Of a DNA stretch of 64,000 nucleotides, positions 20,821 to 32,219 are shown piece by piece (within the stretch, counting starts at the first letter, position 1; each line of letters opens with the position of its first letter). Under the pieces are notes generated by a model. It saw only the letters and a program-made list of their open reading frames with translations, had not been told where the DNA came from and did not search any database. The stretch lies in assembly GCA_017311185.1 (NCBI GenBank), contig JAESUZ010004801.1, positions 1 through 64,000 on the forward strand. Reading direction: 5' to 3'. The translations under genes were made by a program, and so were the position numbers. This stretch comes from Proteles cristata cristata (taxonomy: Eukaryota > Chordata > Mammalia > Carnivora > Hyaenidae).

Positions 20821-20861
<41 letters not shown>
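20821..20861. repeat. (GATA)10 microsatellite
   Basis: Ten uninterrupted GATA units followed by GAGAGACAGG. A tetranucleotide array of this length is likely to vary between individuals. Confidence 0.97.
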
Positions 20862-20862
<1 letters not shown>

Positions 20863-20864
20863 GA

Positions 20865-22028
20865 GACAGGAAGACTTCCCCAGCCATTCCCTCTCCTCTC
20901 CAGTGGCTCCTTGGCAGCCCTGCCCAGCTCTACAGAGGCAGAAACATTAAGAGCCCAGACACCCCCATCTTCTTATGACCAGGGCCGGTTGACTTTTCCA
21001 CTCCCGCACACACCAAGGAAGTCCAGCTCAGAGACAGCAATAAAAACTTCACTCCTATTGAGGAAAAGCTAAACTGAGCTTTACACACATAGGTATTTTT
21101 CTTCTTCTGTAATGATACAGTGACATCTATTTCTACCTAGTAAAACACAAATACTACTGGATACATCCAGAAGATAGTCCTTGGAACACTGAAGCTTCAC
21201 CCTTCTTTGTTATGTGGTGAAACGTTAGGTGAAATCTCCCCTGGTTTCTCTGAGGGGCGATTGGCCTGTCCTTGCTGTTTGTCCACCAGGACACCATTCG
21301 TGCCTTATTTCAGACTCTCTGTACATACAAAGGGTCTGAAAGCCCTCAGGGGCTCTGAATCATTAAACGGATAAAAAGTCACTCTCCTTCCTTTTCCGTG
21401 GTTACAGGAGTATGAATAAGAATGATAGAGGGAAAGGAATCAGCCTCCAACACGTGAAAAGTGAGGCCAGAGAACGGGGGTGTCATGCGCGGAGGGAAGA
21501 GCACTTCACCCCATTTCCTTCTGGAAGGGCAGACAGAAGTGAAGAGAGCACGCACTTCTCCATCCCTGCTCTCCGGTCTCGGTTCAGCTCTCCAGGGTCC
21601 TGCCAACCTGAGCTTTGAGCATTTAAACCCCCAAGGGAGCCCACTCTTCTCCCTAGCCAAACACCGCTCTCATTTCCCCACCAAAACGTCCACAGACCTT
21701 GCCAGATCCTCTCCTTCCGTTCCGCTTTCAGACATCCAGGTGTGAGCTTTAGAGAACCAGGCCCCGGCAAGTTCAGTTCCTAAATGAATCTCAGATCCCT
21801 TCAGCCCGTCCGCGTGGACTTCACCCAGGCACACAGAGCACAGGACCGACCCGGCGTGGAGCCCCCGGGCCCTCTGCACAAGGCTTCTGCTCCTCGCTTT
21901 CTCCTGCTGAAGTCACCCGTCCTTGCCAATGCAGATGAAAGTTCTCCCAAACCACTCTGGGTAGACGTCTCTGAGCTCCACCACCCGTCTGTCTGTCCGT
22001 CCTAACCTGACAATTGGGTGCTGCCTTC
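20865..22028. other. Unassigned sequence, moderately GC-rich
   Basis: Several overlapping frames on both strands at 21,379-22,030 show no recognised domain and shadow one another. No repeat family was assigned. Confidence 0.4.
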
Positions 22029-22043
22029 ATGTCCCTGTAACAT

Positions 22044-22251
22044 GTTTTTTTTCAATTTTTTAAAAAAGATTATTTATTTAGAGGGGGAAGGTATGAGAGA
22101 GAAGGGGCAGAGAGAGAAAGAGAGAGAGAATCCCAAGCAGGCTCCCTGCTGTCAGTATGGAGCCGAACACAGGGCTCAATCCCACACCCCTAGGATCATG
22201 ACCTGAGCTAAAATCAACTGACACTCAACCTACTGAGCCACCCAGGCGCCC
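22044..22251 (-). mobile_element. SINEC, older variant
   Basis: TGTCCCTGTAACAT (22,030-22,043) and TGTCCTGGTAACAT (22,252-22,265) form an imperfect target duplication. The body has the shorter CAGGCTCCCTGCTGTCAG form. Confidence 0.92.
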
Positions 22252-22299
22252 TGTCCTGGTAACATTGGGGCAACCCCTCACTTTAGCACTCCCTCCCTA

Positions 22300-22480
22300 T
22301 CTGCGTCTATCCGCTTGGCTGATGACATGTGTCTTTCCTCACCTATGACCTTCTAGAGAGCAGGCAATATTTCTTGTTATCACAGTCTCTTCAGGACCTA
22401 AAATAACACACTGCTCATAGTATATGTTCAGTAAAATGTCTGTTGAAAAAATGAACTGGATGGACAAATGAACATATGGA
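22300..22480 (+). mobile_element. L2 3' end, sense
   Basis: CTAGAGAGCAGGCAATATTT, then GCTCATAGTATATGTTCAGT and AAAATGTCTGTTGAAAAAAT follow the L2 tail order. Confidence 0.65.
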
Positions 22481-22761
22481 CAGATGGAGAGATAGATGGA
22501 TCCAATTGCAGAAATAAGCCTAAGATAAAAATTACTAAGATTCCTAGGAGCATCATAAGGCAGGTTTTTAAAAAGTGTAACAGATGTTTTAAAGGTGACA
22601 TTCAAGAGACAATCAGAGACAATCAAGGTGGACACAAGTAAAGAAGAAAAGTTACATTAAAAATAGGCATTCAGTTTGAGTGGTAAAAGCAACATTAATT
22701 CATATCCTGTGAAGCTTCAGGTAGCAAAAAAATTAGAATGGAAATAACCTGGATTTTTATA
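22481..22761. other. Unassigned sequence
   Basis: Nothing recognisable beyond a short GATG/GATA-like run at 22,470-22,500. Confidence 0.4.
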
Positions 22762-22780
22762 CTGACAATGAAGAATCTTA

Positions 22781-22988
22781 AAAAGTTTTTTGATGTTTAT
22801 TTATTTGTGAGAAAGAGAGTCAGAGCATGAGTAGGAGAAGGGCAGAGAAAGAAGGAGACATAGAATCCAAAGCAGGCTCCAGGCTCCAAGCTGTCAGCAT
22901 AGAGCCCAAAGTGGGGCTCGAACTCACGAGCTTTGAGATCATGTCCTGAGCTGAAGTTGGATGCTTGACTGAGCCACCCAGGTGCCCC
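22781..22988 (-). mobile_element. SINEC, standard type
   Basis: CTGACAATGAAGAATCTTA (22,762-22,780) and CTGACAATGAGGAATCTTA (22,989-23,007) differ by one base. Part of the head is deleted (GCTTGACTGAGCCACCC). Confidence 0.95.
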
Positions 22989-23007
22989 CTGACAATGAGG
23001 AATCTTA

Positions 23008-23920
23008 GTGACCCCTTTGGTTGTTTGCATATATACACTTAGGCGCCAACAAATAAAAGGCTCTGACTACTCTGGTTGAAGTAAAAGAACAATAGTGATG
23101 GATAAATATTAAAATGGAGTTGAAAATCCTGATTTTTACTGAGATATGACTCTGATACACATTGGAAATATTTTGAGCCCATGGACTTCTAACCAAAGGC
23201 CAGAAAGAAGTTCCAAAAAGCCAAAGACCTATCCTTCTGAAGTTTACATTTTCAGAGTAGTTTTGCAACAACATGAAATCTTTGAATTAAAACATTCTTC
23301 AAAGCCCCCTATCTAACCATCTGCTCAGAGCAAGATTTCGCTCTTCATTAAGCACAGCTGTGTCCAAGGCTTGAATTTCTCAGTTTCATAAGAGTCTATC
23401 CTGTATTTTGACAACTCTTATTCTTTGGAAATCAATGTTTATAATAATTCCAAACCTGTCTCCTTAATGCATCTACCCGATGTTCTCTCTAAGACAATGC
23501 AAAATAAATGTTCAACATTTGAGAGAAGCTATTTTGCGGTTCTCCCCCCAAAAATGGCAAAAAAAAAAAATCTTTCAAAGCGTTTTTCCAAATTCATCAT
23601 CCTCTCCCTTCCACTTCAGACTTGGGTAGTGTAGGCTAGCGACGAGTCCCCCAGAAGATTTTTCTGAGAAGAGAATGGTTTACTTGACAATTTGGATCTG
23701 ATTTGAGTAGTTTTGCTTAGGCTAATCACAGGATTTGAAATCAGAAGCAAAAAGTGCCTGTCTGGGTGAGGCAGCATCAACAGGACCACAGCCACGAAAC
23801 AAAATGCCACCTGCTTAGGACAATTCGGGGCAGAATGCACTTACACTGCAGTGGAAGAGTAATTCATAAGCCACCTGTGTGTGGGGGGGTGGGGAGGGGG
23901 AATCAGTTTATGTTAGGTTT
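23008..23920. other. Unassigned sequence
   Basis: No exon or repeat family supported. Short frames here are unremarkable. Confidence 0.4.
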
Positions 23921-23924
23921 TAGC

Positions 23925-24165
23925 AGGATTATTCAAAGAGGTTTGGAAAGTAAGATAGAGATCCATGGGTCTCCCCTTTGGCTACATGGCGGAATTACCT
24001 GGGGACTTCTTAAAACACATGAATGCTCGGATCCCACCCCTCTTCTACATCTGAGTTTAACTGGTCTGGGGCAGGTCCCCAGCGTCCACGAGCTGAGAAA
24101 ATTCCTCAGGTGATTCTAATGTCTAGCCAGGGTCAGAACCACTGTCACAGACCCAAACCTTCAGC
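23925..24165 (+). mobile_element. hAT-Charlie MITE (MER5/MER20 class)
   Basis: GGCGGAATTACCTGGGGACT, TCTTAAAACACATGAATGCT, CAGGTGATTCTAATGTCTAG and GTCAGAACCACTG follow the typical MITE order. Subfamily is uncertain. Confidence 0.7.
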
Positions 24166-24555
24166 TGCAGGATGGCGTGGGAAAATCAGTCTAAGAGTGC
24201 TCCTCAGTGATTGACTCAGGGCCTCATCTGGACAACACTGTGTAGCCTAGAGCTGGGGGTACAGAAGTCTGGTAGCCAGCTGCGGGCCTTACAGGAAATG
24301 CCGCCTAGGGGGGACCCAGACGCTGCAAACACAGAACGTTCCAGCTTAGCCTTGACTGCATGGGGTGTTCATATGGGTGCTGTCCACCCCGTTTGTCTGC
24401 CTCCCGCCGTGGGTCACAAGACCCGTGCTGCCAGTTATCCAACATCTGCAAACTGTGGCTCAAGATATTCTGACCAATTTTCTAGCTGTTTATAGCAGGT
24501 GGGTGGCAGTAGTGTCCCAGGGCCACCTTAATCCCCAAGTACCGCGAAAGGTGGG
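24166..24555. other. Unassigned sequence
   Basis: No recognisable feature. Confidence 0.4.
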
Positions 24556-24900
24556 TTTAAGACAACAGAACTTTATTCTCTCACACTTCTGATGGCCAGG
24601 AGTCCAGAATCAAGGGGTCAGCAGAGCTGCTTCCTTGTTGGGGCTCAGAGGAAGAATCTGTCCCATGTTATGGTCCTGGACTCTGGCGGCAGCCAGCAAC
24701 GTGGCATCTCTGCCTCCACCATCATGTGGCTGTCTTCTCAGAAGGACATCAGTCATATCGGATTAAGGGCCCACGCTTGCTCCAGAATGACCTCACCTTA
24801 ATTAATTACATCTGCAACAACTCTATCTCTAATAGGGTCATACTCTGAAGTTCTGACAAGGACATGAATTTAAGGGTGACACTGTTCAACACAGTGCAAG
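24555..24900 (-). mobile_element. MaLR LTR (MLT1-like), antisense
   Basis: ACAGAACTTTATTCTCTCAC, AGGAGTCCAGAATCAAGG, GGACATCAGTCATATCGGAT, CTCACCTTAATTAATTACAT and GTTCTGACAAGGACATGAAT follow the reverse-complement order of MLT1-type LTRs. No internal retroviral region or partner LTR was seen, so it is a solo or fragmented LTR. Confidence 0.75.
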
Positions 24901-24999
24901 GGGTCATTGTGGACCTTGTCATTCCAAAATGCTGCACAATGGAAGTCCTCACTTGAATTGTAAACTCTTTGCTAGATGGATTGGTTCTTACATACTTCT

Positions 25000-25200
25000 G
25001 TGCCTTTCACCAGGTTCTACACTATTGCAACTCACATGTTGAAATGAATTGGAGTCACATGCTAAAATATAACCCAGAATTCTGTAAGTGTAGACTTCAT
25101 GGCCCACCAGGCTCTGCTGGGTCAGAGTATCTGGGGAAGAAGACTGGGAACATGCATTTTTAAGGGCTCCTGGGTTGTTCTGATAGGTTCAGGCTTGTTC
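25000..25200 (+). mobile_element. Possible hAT-type MITE fragment
   Basis: TTGGAGTCACATGCTAAAAT, ACCAGGCTCTGCTGGGTCAG and CATGCATTTTTAAGGGCTCC resemble the middle of MER5-like elements. Divergent. Confidence 0.4.
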
Positions 25201-25264
25201 TGGGAGATTCTGCTATGCGGTTTGACTCCATATACTTTGCAGTGAGAAGGAGCAGAGTTTACAT

Positions 25265-25705
25265 TCTCACAGGGTGTATTAGAGAGCAGAGAAACAGAAC
25301 CAGTAAGAAAAATGAGAAAAGTGTGGGGCTGGGGGAGGGAGAGAAAGATTCTAAGAAATTGATTTCCAAGATTAAGGAGGTGGACAAGTCCAAACTCCAC
25401 ACTGTGGGCTGGAAGACTGGAGACTCAACAGAGAGCAAATGTTGCAGATAAAATCCAAAGGCCATCTTCCGACAGAATTCCCCCATGCTCAGGGGACTTC
25501 AGGCTTCTGTGCTATGCATGCCAGCAACTGATTAGATGAGGCCCACCCACACCATGAAAGACAATCTGCTTTCCTCAAAGTCCACTGATTTGAATATTAA
25601 TCTCATCCCAAACACCTTCACAGAAACATTCAGAATAATGTTGATCACATATCTGGGTAGGGCAGCCCAGCGACGCTGTCACATAAAACTAACCATCACA
25701 TAGGG
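25265..25705 (-). mobile_element. ERVL-type LTR (MLT2-like), antisense
   Basis: GTGTATTAGAGAGCAGAGAA, ATTAGATGAGGCCCACCCAC, ATTAATCTCATCCCAAACAC, CAGAATAATGTTGATCACAT and AAACTAACCATCACATA follow the reverse complement of an ERVL LTR. Family name is from memory. No coding region is attached. Confidence 0.65.
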
Positions 25706-25819
25706 ATCTCATTAAGGCCGGCACTGAGAAAGGGCTAAATAAGAAAGGATCAGGAGAGGGGAGGCAGGGACGGGTTGGTACATCTTAGGTTTGTGTTTCT
25801 CCGAGGAGGATCCTTCTAC

Positions 25820-25950
25820 CTCCGTCATGGAAGCTCCACGTGGAAATGCAAATCCCTGGCCCCCATCCAGGAATCCGGGAATCAGAACCCATGGGGGTAA
25901 GACCCGGGCATCTATATTTTACACAGTTTCCCTTGGGGCAGCAAAGTGAG
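25820..25950 (+). mobile_element. Possible hAT-type MITE fragment
   Basis: GTGGAAATGCAAATCCCTGG, CCGGGAATCAGAACCCATGG and CATCTATATTTTACACAGTT resemble a Charlie-type MITE with its ends lost. Confidence 0.4.
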
Positions 25951-26221
25951 TTTAAGACATCGCACTGACCCACTGACTGCAGACCTAGACGGGTCAAAGG
26001 CGTCCATTTTACCAACCACACCTGCCATAGAGTACTACGTGTGGGCCTTGGGGGCAATGGAGGGCCCTGAGGCCAAGCGGATGCCACAAGTGGAAAGGGG
26101 GAGGGCACTGGGGGACAGGGGACGACAGGGAGCGAAGCCGCCTGCAGGGTTGGGGCTCAGACAGTCCAGAGATGTGGCCACGAGAGTGGGCCCTTGGATA
26201 GGAATTAGAAAGTAAAGGATT

Positions 26222-26438
26222 TCTTTTTTTAATTCATTTTTTAAATGTTTATTTATTTGAGAGAGAGAGAGAGGGTGAGCGGGGGAAGGGAGGAGAGAGG
26301 GAGACACAGAATCTGAAGCAGCCTCCAGGCTCTGAGCTGTCAGCGCAGATTGGACGCGGGGTTCGAACTCACAAACCCTGAGATCATGACCTGAGCTGAA
26401 GTGAAACGCTTAAGCGACCGAGCCCCCCCGGGCGCCCC
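26222..26438 (-). mobile_element. SINEC, standard type
   Basis: Head GCCCCCCCGGGCGCCCC, drifted from GCCACCCAGGCGCCCC. Flanks ATTAGAAAGTAAAGGA and CATAGAAAAGTATAGG suggest a target duplication. Confidence 0.92.
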
Positions 26439-26439
26439 A

Positions 26440-27715
26440 TAGAAAAGTATAGGGTCTCAAATGTCAGTCCCTACTTGGTGTGGAAACCGCAGCGGCTCCC
26501 AGACAACCCCGGAGGTACTGTTCTCTGTTTCGAGTCTTAATTTGAGACTCTCAGGATGAGACAAAGCATCACAACGAGAGGGCAGATTAAAACGCATTTC
26601 GAAGTTGCTGTGGTTCCAGCAGGAGCACAGAGTGACCACATCCGCCTGGAAGTGCAGCCCGGCCACGTCAGGAGAGAGAGCGTTAGCCCCCATCCACGTC
26701 TGAAACTTGGAGACCTGAGCGCTGGAGGCTGTAAATCTCCCTCTTGGTTGGCAGTGTCTGGGGTGATTCATTCATACCAGATCCCTGGGCAGAGCGCTCC
26801 CAGGTCCTGTTTCGCTGGGTGAACTGGGTGAAAGCAGAAGCCGGGTGTGAGGCTTGGACACGTCAGAGGGTTTCAGGCCACACGTCTTCATGTCCCCTGC
26901 TGCCCGCCAGGTCGTGACGCTTCTGTTATTATTAGGTCACCACCATGGTGTGTTTATGGACTGGCCAAACACCCGGGCCGTACGAGGGCAGATGTGTGGG
27001 AGAGTGTTCTGGTTACTTTATCTGGGTGCTGGGTTTGCTCCCATTTCCTCTTTGGAAAACACTGAAACCAAGGTGCTTGCAATATGAAATACAAGTAGCT
27101 AGTTCAAGTGAAAATGTAGCAAGAACGCACACCTTGTCCTCCAGACACCAGCTGGGCCCCTTCCTCATCTTGCCTCTGTGCCCCAAGTCCAGCAAGGTGA
27201 CATAGCACGGGAGTGCCATGGGCCCCCTCCTCTGCTTGAATGGACATCCCACAGTCGCATCTGAGCACCCTTACATCTGGTGTCCAGAGTCCACCAGCCA
27301 CAGCTATCAGGCTTCCAAACTCAATGATCTCATCTCCTAATTATTACAAATTTTTTTTAAAAAACTCCTCAGCCAGTTTCTCTAGGAACATGCCTAGCAA
27401 ATCAGCCTCCCCCTCCCTAAACGTGGCTCTTGAGATGGGATTAGAAGTTGTTTTTTTAAAAAAATATTCATGTGGAGCTTAAGGAAGAATGCCGTCAACA
27501 TCAGAGCGGAGCACAAACAATCGTTTAAGATAAGCTTTGGGAAGAAACCTCTGGTTTTATCATGATGATCGCCATCGAAAGGTTTACAGGACCATAACAT
27601 ATTTTTTTAAGGTTTTTAAAGAGAGGTCTCATTATCGACATTAACAATTTCCATCGTTGCAAATTAATACCCCCCCCTTTATTTTCGAGCACTTTCCTGA
27701 CAGCCTCATTCCAAG
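26440..27715. other. Unassigned sequence
   Basis: Overlapping short frames on both strands, none recognised. AT- and C-homopolymers at 27,350-27,680. Confidence 0.4.
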
Positions 27716-27719
27716 GGAG

Positions 27720-28140
27720 ATTGTTACTCACTTACTGTATGCACAACTCTGTGCTCCTTATGGAGGGAAAGGTCAGTCTGGCTGGGCCTGTGCAATCTGG
27801 CTGGGAGATAAAGCGAGTGTGGGTAACAAGTAACAATGTCAGGCAGTAAGGTCTGCCCCACCCCTGCCCATCCTTCTGGATCCCGCCCAAGCCCCGCCTC
27901 CTCTGTGACTAAGTCCGTCCTGTCCCCAGGTGGCCCATCTCTCCCTGCCTGGGCTCCTGTATCCATGGGTCATTCTGCCACTTCCAGGTGCACCGCATTT
28001 ACTTCTGACTTGATTGTCTTGGATGCATTTGTCCCCCAGCCGGATGGCCATCTTTTCGGAGACCAAGATTTACATTTACATTTCTTTTGCTTTCTCCTCA
28101 GCAACTAGCACATCAAAAAGACTGAATAAATACTCAAGTA
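27720..28140 (+). mobile_element. Possible L2 fragment, sense
   Basis: The C/T-rich stretch ends GCAACTAGCACATCAAAAAG, then ACTGAATAAATACTCAAGT, similar to the L2 tail (AATAAATATTTGTTGAATG). Weak. Confidence 0.35.
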
Positions 28141-29055
28141 ATAAAGCGTAAAGCTCAGACTTCACGAGGTCCACTCAGCTCCTGGGCAACTGGAAGCTTC
28201 CTGGCATCTCATAGAGAATAACCTAGAAGTACTCAGGATTAGTTATGAGCTGGGGGTCTCCAAAGGCGAAAGTTAATAGGTTATCTATTTTCACATCAAA
28301 ACCAGTCCTAACCGGCCTTGTTTGTATTTGGAGCTGATTTCTGACACACATGAAAAGCTAACCCCGGGGCCCCGGACCATCCAGTGGAACAATGCAGGCA
28401 GGGACAGGAAGGATCTTTGAAACCTTTAATATTTGTCTCAAAACATCTCAGCAAATATGATCGTGATGAACCAGATCTCTAGTGCTTATCTCAAACTGTT
28501 ATTTGTTCTATGCTTTGATGTTGACCATGCTCTTTGCTTAACTCAACATGTCTTTTTAAAATATCAGTTTTTAATCTCACTCTGAAGTGCCTAAGAGCCA
28601 CTTGTACCTTCATGAGTAAAGTGAGTCATGGCTGTGAAGGTGTTAGGAAGCGGCTCTTTATGCCTCCTGGAAATGAATTTCTAGATTCTACCCAGCTTCC
28701 ACATATGCGGCTATTAAAAATCACTACTAATGCTTGAGTGGTACATGCTTCAGTTCCTTGTACTTTTAAATTCTGGACAACAGCGATTTTACCGAGATTT
28801 TTGGATTCGAATAAGATACTAGAGTTTGTTGAAATGACATCAACCACAGTGGCTTTTAAGCTGCACAACCTTCCTGCTAGGATCCGAAGAATTCACATTC
28901 TGAGCGGCGCTAGGATGTGGACGGCTCTGGGTCCTCTAGTCTGTAGACCTCGGAACTCAACACAGGACACTCATCAGCTGCTGAAAAGGGGCCTCGTGGA
29001 CCCTCATTACCGGGACTTTATACTAGTTAAGTGCAAGGAGTTTTGAATTTGACTG
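28141..29055. other. Unassigned sequence
   Basis: A 102-codon plus frame at 28,738-29,046 has no recognised homology and lacks supporting splice context. Confidence 0.4.
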
Positions 29056-29059
29056 TAAG

Positions 29060-29235
29060 CACTGCAGTTCAGAGAGCTTGGCCTCCAAAAGGTGTTTCTG
29101 CAAATTGTCTTGTGGTCTTGAGGAAAAGCCTTAGATCTGCTCTGACCCTCTGTGTCTCCGTTTCTCAATGAGTGTTCTGGGAATGGGCTATGGAGGACGT
29201 GTCCCGATTCCAGACAGCCGGCGTCTAATTATCTG
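29060..29235 (+). mobile_element. MIR fragment, sense
   Basis: TTGTGGTCTTGAGGAAAAGC, CTTAGATCTGCTCTGACCC and TCCGTTTCTCAATGAGTG follow the MIR core order. Confidence 0.5.
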
Positions 29236-30009
29236 CTGCAGATCTCTCTAGGGACGGTCAGTATGCTGGTCATGCCACTCCACTGTCCGTGACCACCATC
29301 CGGGAACCCAGAATACCCCCAAACCATCGTAGGTAGCAGAGAGCTCTGACTGCGGAAGGACTTCCAGAAAGATTCTTCTCCTTCCCCTGCAGCCTTAGAC
29401 CATTACTCCACAGTTCAGACTGGGAAGACATTCTTTTAGCTTTAAATGGAAATCTGCACTTAATCTGCCCGGCATCCACGGAGAGGGAATCCCGCCGCGA
29501 GCTCCCACCTGCACGGTCAAGTTCGCGTACTCTCTCCAGCACTGTGAACTTCCTCTCCTTTCTTCAGAAAAATAACACCATTCTTTGCTCATTCGACCTA
29601 CTTCCCGAACCTGTCCTCCTCTCTGTAACTCTCTCTCTGACAATTTCTGTTTTCTCCTAAAACCTAAAAGAGAAACCTGAAAGAAACCTAAAAGAGAGGC
29701 AGTATTTTCTTGGTCCTTGCAATGGACACATCTTTATACTTTTGACTTGTAGTTCAATTTTAAAACGTATCTTCGTAAATCCCACAGTTTCTTTCTCCTG
29801 ATTTCAGTGGGCTGCAGAGGGTTGGGGACAAAAGCTCAGATTCATTTGCTCTTTTACACTTATACCACTTGTCAAAAACCATTCATTCTTTGGAATATCT
29901 GTTTCTTTTATGTACCCTGATTCTAAACCAGCTGGGATAAATTTCTTCAAAATATGTAAGCATTTCAAAAAAAATAGAGATGCTTTTTACCCACAGGAAT
30001 TAGCCAATT
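29236..30009. other. Unassigned sequence
   Basis: No recognisable feature. Confidence 0.4.
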
Positions 30010-30023
30010 CTTTAGTTATTTAA

Positions 30024-30240
30024 AAAATTTAATGTTTTTTTTTTTAATTTATTTTGGGAAAGAGAGAGAAAGCATGAGCATGGGAGGGACAGAGAGAGAG
30101 GGAGACACAGAATCTTAAGCAGGCTCCAGGCTCTGAGATGTCAACACAGAGCCCAATACAGGGCTTGAACTCATGGGCCGTGAGATCATGACCTGAGCTG
30201 AAGTTGGACGCTTAATCAACTGAGCCACCCAGGTGCCCCT
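30024..30240 (-). mobile_element. SINEC, standard type
   Basis: CTTTAGTTATTT is present at 30,010-30,021 and again at 30,241-30,252. Head GCCACCCAGGTGCCCC. Confidence 0.95.
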
Positions 30241-30454
30241 CTTTAGTTATTTTAACTCAGTTTACCTTAACACAGTCAGGCTTAGGCGAGCAGATGCTTT
30301 TCAATTCTTGAATCAAGTTCTTCCTGCAGACTTTGAACCACGAACAATTTCAGGTGACAACTTATCTCCACACTTCATATGCTTTTATGCGTTCTGCTAT
30401 TACTGAGATGTATTTGTGTCTTACAGTAAGCTCAATGACACAGGGAGAGAAGAG

Positions 30455-30560
30455 GCCTCATTCATTCATTCATTCATTCATTCATTCACCTATTTATTGA
30501 GCACCATTTGCTGCCCACCACCTGTCTGGAATGCTATGAATGATACCAAAGAGGAGGAAA
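30455..30560 (-). mobile_element. L2 3' terminus, antisense, with (TTCA)n
   Basis: CATT/TTCA units at 30,459-30,487 run into CCTATTTATTGAGCACCATT, the reverse complement of the L2 end with its expanded (TGAA)n tail. Confidence 0.75.
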
Positions 30561-30639
30561 AAAGAGAAGACACAGATTTTTAGATCTTGTGCCAATTACT
30601 AAGAGTTTCTGGTTTAAAAATAATCATACCACTCTATGA

Positions 30640-30770
30640 ATTTTTAAATGATTGATATATGTAAAGAAATTAGACCCCTGCCCAGCACATAAGCCAGCAT
30701 TCAATAAATGGTAGCTATTGCAATTATCATTATATCTCACCCTCATCAAGATACTTCTAAAATTTTTAAA
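30640..30770 (+). mobile_element. Possible MIR 3' end, sense
   Basis: CCCTGCCCAGCACATAAGCC, then AGCATTCAATAAATGGTAGC, resemble the MIR end. Confidence 0.45.
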
Positions 30771-30809
30771 ATTATAGGTGAAGATATTACCCATCTGATT
30801 ATCAAAAGC

Positions 30810-31150
30810 TTCTTTTAGAAATACTATACAGTATATAATAATATGTTAATGTACAACATACTTTATACTTAGTTTAATAACTATATTGTATATAATCACA
30901 TATTTATGTTAATACTATATACTTGATATCATATATTTCATTATATTACATATTTATACATTGATATTATAAGTTGTAATTATATAATGACATGTTATAT
31001 AATGATACAATTTATGTTAATATAAAAATATAAAACAAGTAGAATTAATTTTGATAAGAAATATATTTTATTTAGTCCAAATAACCAAAGTAGCATAATC
31101 TCATCACGTAATCATGTAAAACTTTATTAATGAGATATATGCTTTTTATA
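30810..31150. repeat. AT-rich low-complexity tract
   Basis: Almost pure A/T with repeated TATATTA, TTATATAATG and ATATTTATA words. It can pair with itself in several ways. Confidence 0.75.
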
Positions 31151-31489
31151 CTAAGTCCTTACAATCCAGTGTATTTTATGTTTATAGCACATCTCAACTG
31201 AGATGAGCCACTTTTCAAAGACTCCATCCCAGCCCACATGGCTACCAGTTACCATATTAGATGGCACAGCACTGGTTGACTAATTATAACTGATACTAAT
31301 AATTATATAAACTGTTGTATTTCTTTTTGTGGCACTAGTTGCCAGGACACCCAAAGCTAAATTTGGTGCTCAATTATAGAGATTCTTCTCATTCTGAGTT
31401 CCTCTAAAATGTATTTATCTTCCTTCTAAGTGGATTTCTGTGTTTTGTACGTCCTTTTAGAGAAGTAATTTAATACTAATAATAGCCAT

Positions 31490-31690
31490 AATGATAATTG
31501 CCTTTGATTATTCAGAACAATACTAATTTATCACTCACCTGCTGTGTGCGAGGCAGAGTGTCATAGGCCTTACATGTGACACACAGCAAGACAATGGTCG
31601 AGCAGAGATGAGAGCTGAGATCTGATTCTGGAATCCTCCTTCTCAGCCATTAGAAGCTCTTAGAATGCTTCTATTTGTGACCATGAGCAC
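31490..31690 (-). mobile_element. MIR, antisense
   Basis: TTATCACTCACCTGCTGTGT, GCGAGGCAGAGTGTCATAGG and GAGCTGAGATCTGATTCTGG follow reverse-complement MIR. Confidence 0.55.
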
Positions 31691-31691
31691 C

Positions 31692-31905
31692 CGTCTGTTC
31701 CAGGAACCTCACGCACACTCCATCCTTCAATCGTCAGAAGAGACTTGTGGGACAGTTTCCTTTTTCTCATTGTACAGGTTAGGATCGAGGCTCCGAGGCC
31801 AGTTTCCTGGCTGAGGCACCGCTAATAAACACAAGAGCCCGCGTACGGACTCAGATGCTGAGTGCATTCCCTTCCTCAATGCTCTCTGCTTCATCTGTGT
31901 AAAAA
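31692..31905 (-). mobile_element. MIR, antisense, second copy
   Basis: GTTCCAGGAACCTCACGCAC, TCATTGTACAGGTTAGGATC and CGTACGGACTCAGATGCTGA follow reverse-complement MIR, diverged. Confidence 0.5.
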
Positions 31906-31959
31906 CCAACTTTAAAGGATCAAATCCCTTTTGAAGATCAACATATCAGAAAGTTACTA

Positions 31960-32180
31960 ATTCAAGCTATAATTTGAGCTCTTTTTGTGAACCAGGCACT
32001 GCCTCTCCCCACCCCCCAACACTGGGATTCACAAATGGAAGAGACAAAAGTCTCTGGCCTTAGAAGGTTCAGAATGGAAGAAATGCAAAGTGAAGAAAAA
32101 TGTGACAAATACTAACCGGAAATTCTCTGCCGGATTGTGCAGGGCAGGTGCTAAGCAAATATTTGCAAATAAACATATCT
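31960..32180 (-). mobile_element. Possible L2 3' fragment, antisense
   Basis: GAACCAGGCACTGCCTCTCC and GACAAAAGTCTCTGGCCTTA follow the reverse-complement L2 tail order. Confidence 0.45.
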
Positions 32181-32219
32181 AGCGAAGACCAAATGAGTAG
32201 AAGAAATTAGAAACAAAAA

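Noticed and set aside
24555..25705. Possible endogenous provirus
   Set aside because: Only two unrelated LTR fragments. No gag, pol or env-like frame lies between or beside them.
28738..29046. 102-codon plus frame
   Set aside because: No recognisable domain, and the surrounding sequence looks like ordinary intergenic DNA.
30459..30487. Regular TTCA repeats considered as a CRISPR-like or regulatory array
   Set aside because: It is the simple-repeat tail of an L2 element with no spacers.
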